Shown in pieces: positions 63,470 to 64,000 of a stretch of 64,000 nucleotides of DNA. Under the pieces are notes generated by a model. It was not told the DNA's origin. It made no database searches and saw nothing but the letters and a program-made list of their open reading frames with translations. Numbering within the stretch: the first letter of the stretch is position 1; every line of letters starts with the position of its first letter. Origin of the DNA: Terriglobus albidus (GTDB taxonomy: Bacteria; Acidobacteriota; Terriglobia; Terriglobales; Acidobacteriaceae); assembly GCF_025685425.1 (NCBI RefSeq), contig NZ_JAGTAS010000054.1:62001-126000 (forward strand), in the 5' to 3' direction. The translations under genes were made by a program, and so were the position numbers.

Positions 63470-64000
63470 TTATGTCGAGCCTCGAAGAATGTTGGCTGCT
63501 GTCGCATAAGCTGCAATTTAGATTGCGTATTATGCAAAAGCCATTTTTGAAACGGAGCCATCCTAGCACCGGGATGTGGCATTGTCGAGAGGCGAATTCA
63601 TGCATTTTTTGCGGCTTGGAATTTCGCAAAAGAGCACGCCAGCGCGTGTATGCAGGGCGATGCCGTGGCGGTATGCGTGACAACGCACGACTTCTGCGAG
63701 TCATCGTTGGCTTGATTCCTTGACCTTAGTTGGGTGGGAGCAGCGGGCTTCAGCCCGCTGATAATGCACAAAACAGAATGGGCTTTAGCCCCGGGCCCTC
63801 TGCTGAAATTTGGAACCAAGCCCAGGGCTAAAAGCCCAATTTCTGATGACCCCGTAAACCGTGGGCTGAAGCCCACGGCTCCCACCGATTCGAGCTGCGC
63901 TCGAATAATTCATTCCAGCGAACAAGTTCGCTGGGGACCCCGAACCTTCAGGACGGCAACGTTACGACAAAAACTTCTGAGACCGCACACTAACCTGCAT
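63470..64000. other. Upstream region and GGGCTTCAGCCC repeat cluster
   Basis: 63470-63600 is AT-rich and probably holds the promoter of the FG-GAP gene. 63730-63885 contains four related short palindromes: GCGGGCTTCAGCCCGC (63744-63759), GGGCTTTAGCCCC (63780-63792), CCCAGGGCTAAAAGCCC (63821-63837) and GGGCTGAAGCCCACGG (63863-63878). A further unit CCAGCGAACAAGTTCGCTGG lies at 63917-63936. No gene was recognised. Confidence 0.65.

Overview
The window looks like a chromosomal segment of an acidobacterium of the class Terriglobia (Granulicella, Terriglobus and Edaphobacter relatives). The pointers are three Oar-like TonB-dependent receptors with N-terminal carboxypeptidase-regulatory domains, a membrane-anchored regulator of a type frequent in that phylum, a PadR regulator joined to a permease-like protein, FG-GAP and DUF1080 secreted proteins, moderately high GC, and many dispersed palindromic repeats between genes. 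This assignment is inference from gene content; there is no rRNA gene. I saw no tRNA, CRISPR array, transposase or prophage.

Layout. 1-973: a glycosyltransferase cut by the window edge. 1266-5090: a FadR-type regulator, a perfect inverted-repeat operator, and larA-larE-larB homologues for a nickel-pincer-cofactor enzyme; larC is absent here. 5145-11408: a Tat-exported phosphoesterase and a TonB receptor, divergent from a membrane-anchored regulator. 11453-11800: two opposed SDR gene remnants. 12109-13740: a secreted GH5-like glycosidase and a DUF1801 protein. 13930-19892: a CzcCBA-type heavy-metal RND efflux operon with its terminator. 19958-25285: an EAL protein, thiL, an M23 peptidase and an M28 peptidase. 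25673-29161: a second TonB receptor. 29237-34651: an MBL-fold hydrolase, a DUF457 membrane protein, a repeat-interrupted hypothetical gene, a DUF5715 protein, a lipoprotein cytochrome and infC, which starts at ATT. 35033-43636: a response regulator with a histone-like tail, a GT51 remnant coupled to a flavin reductase, a Ser/Gly-rich lipoprotein, a pabA/trpG amidotransferase, a DUF4159 protein and a GNAT protein. 43743-47895: a regulator, beta-propeller and DUF899 module plus small exported proteins. 48079-51911: methionine synthase split into two overlapping genes. 52298-57432: a hydrolase, a LysR regulator, a lipocalin-like protein, PadR and its partner, and a TPR protein. 57778-63469: a third TonB receptor and an FG-GAP/DUF1080 protein.

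The most unusual signal is a roughly 112-bp palindromic, MITE-like repeat with ends of the form GAGCATTTTC...GAAAATGCTC. There are six full or nearly full copies and one terminal fragment. Most sit next to gene starts. Two lie inside protein genes and add exactly 114 nt (38 codons) each, in opposite orientations, with the reading frame open throughout. The terminal fragment encodes part of a lipoprotein signal peptide. A second set of short palindromes, built around GGGTGCCCCATCC/GCGATGGG, a 29-bp perfect hairpin and GGGCTTCAGCCC units, fills many other gaps.

Functional themes are envelope and nutrient uptake (TonB receptors, secreted hydrolases, peptidases), metal handling (nickel cofactor, Czc efflux) and housekeeping (infC, thiL, metH, pabA).
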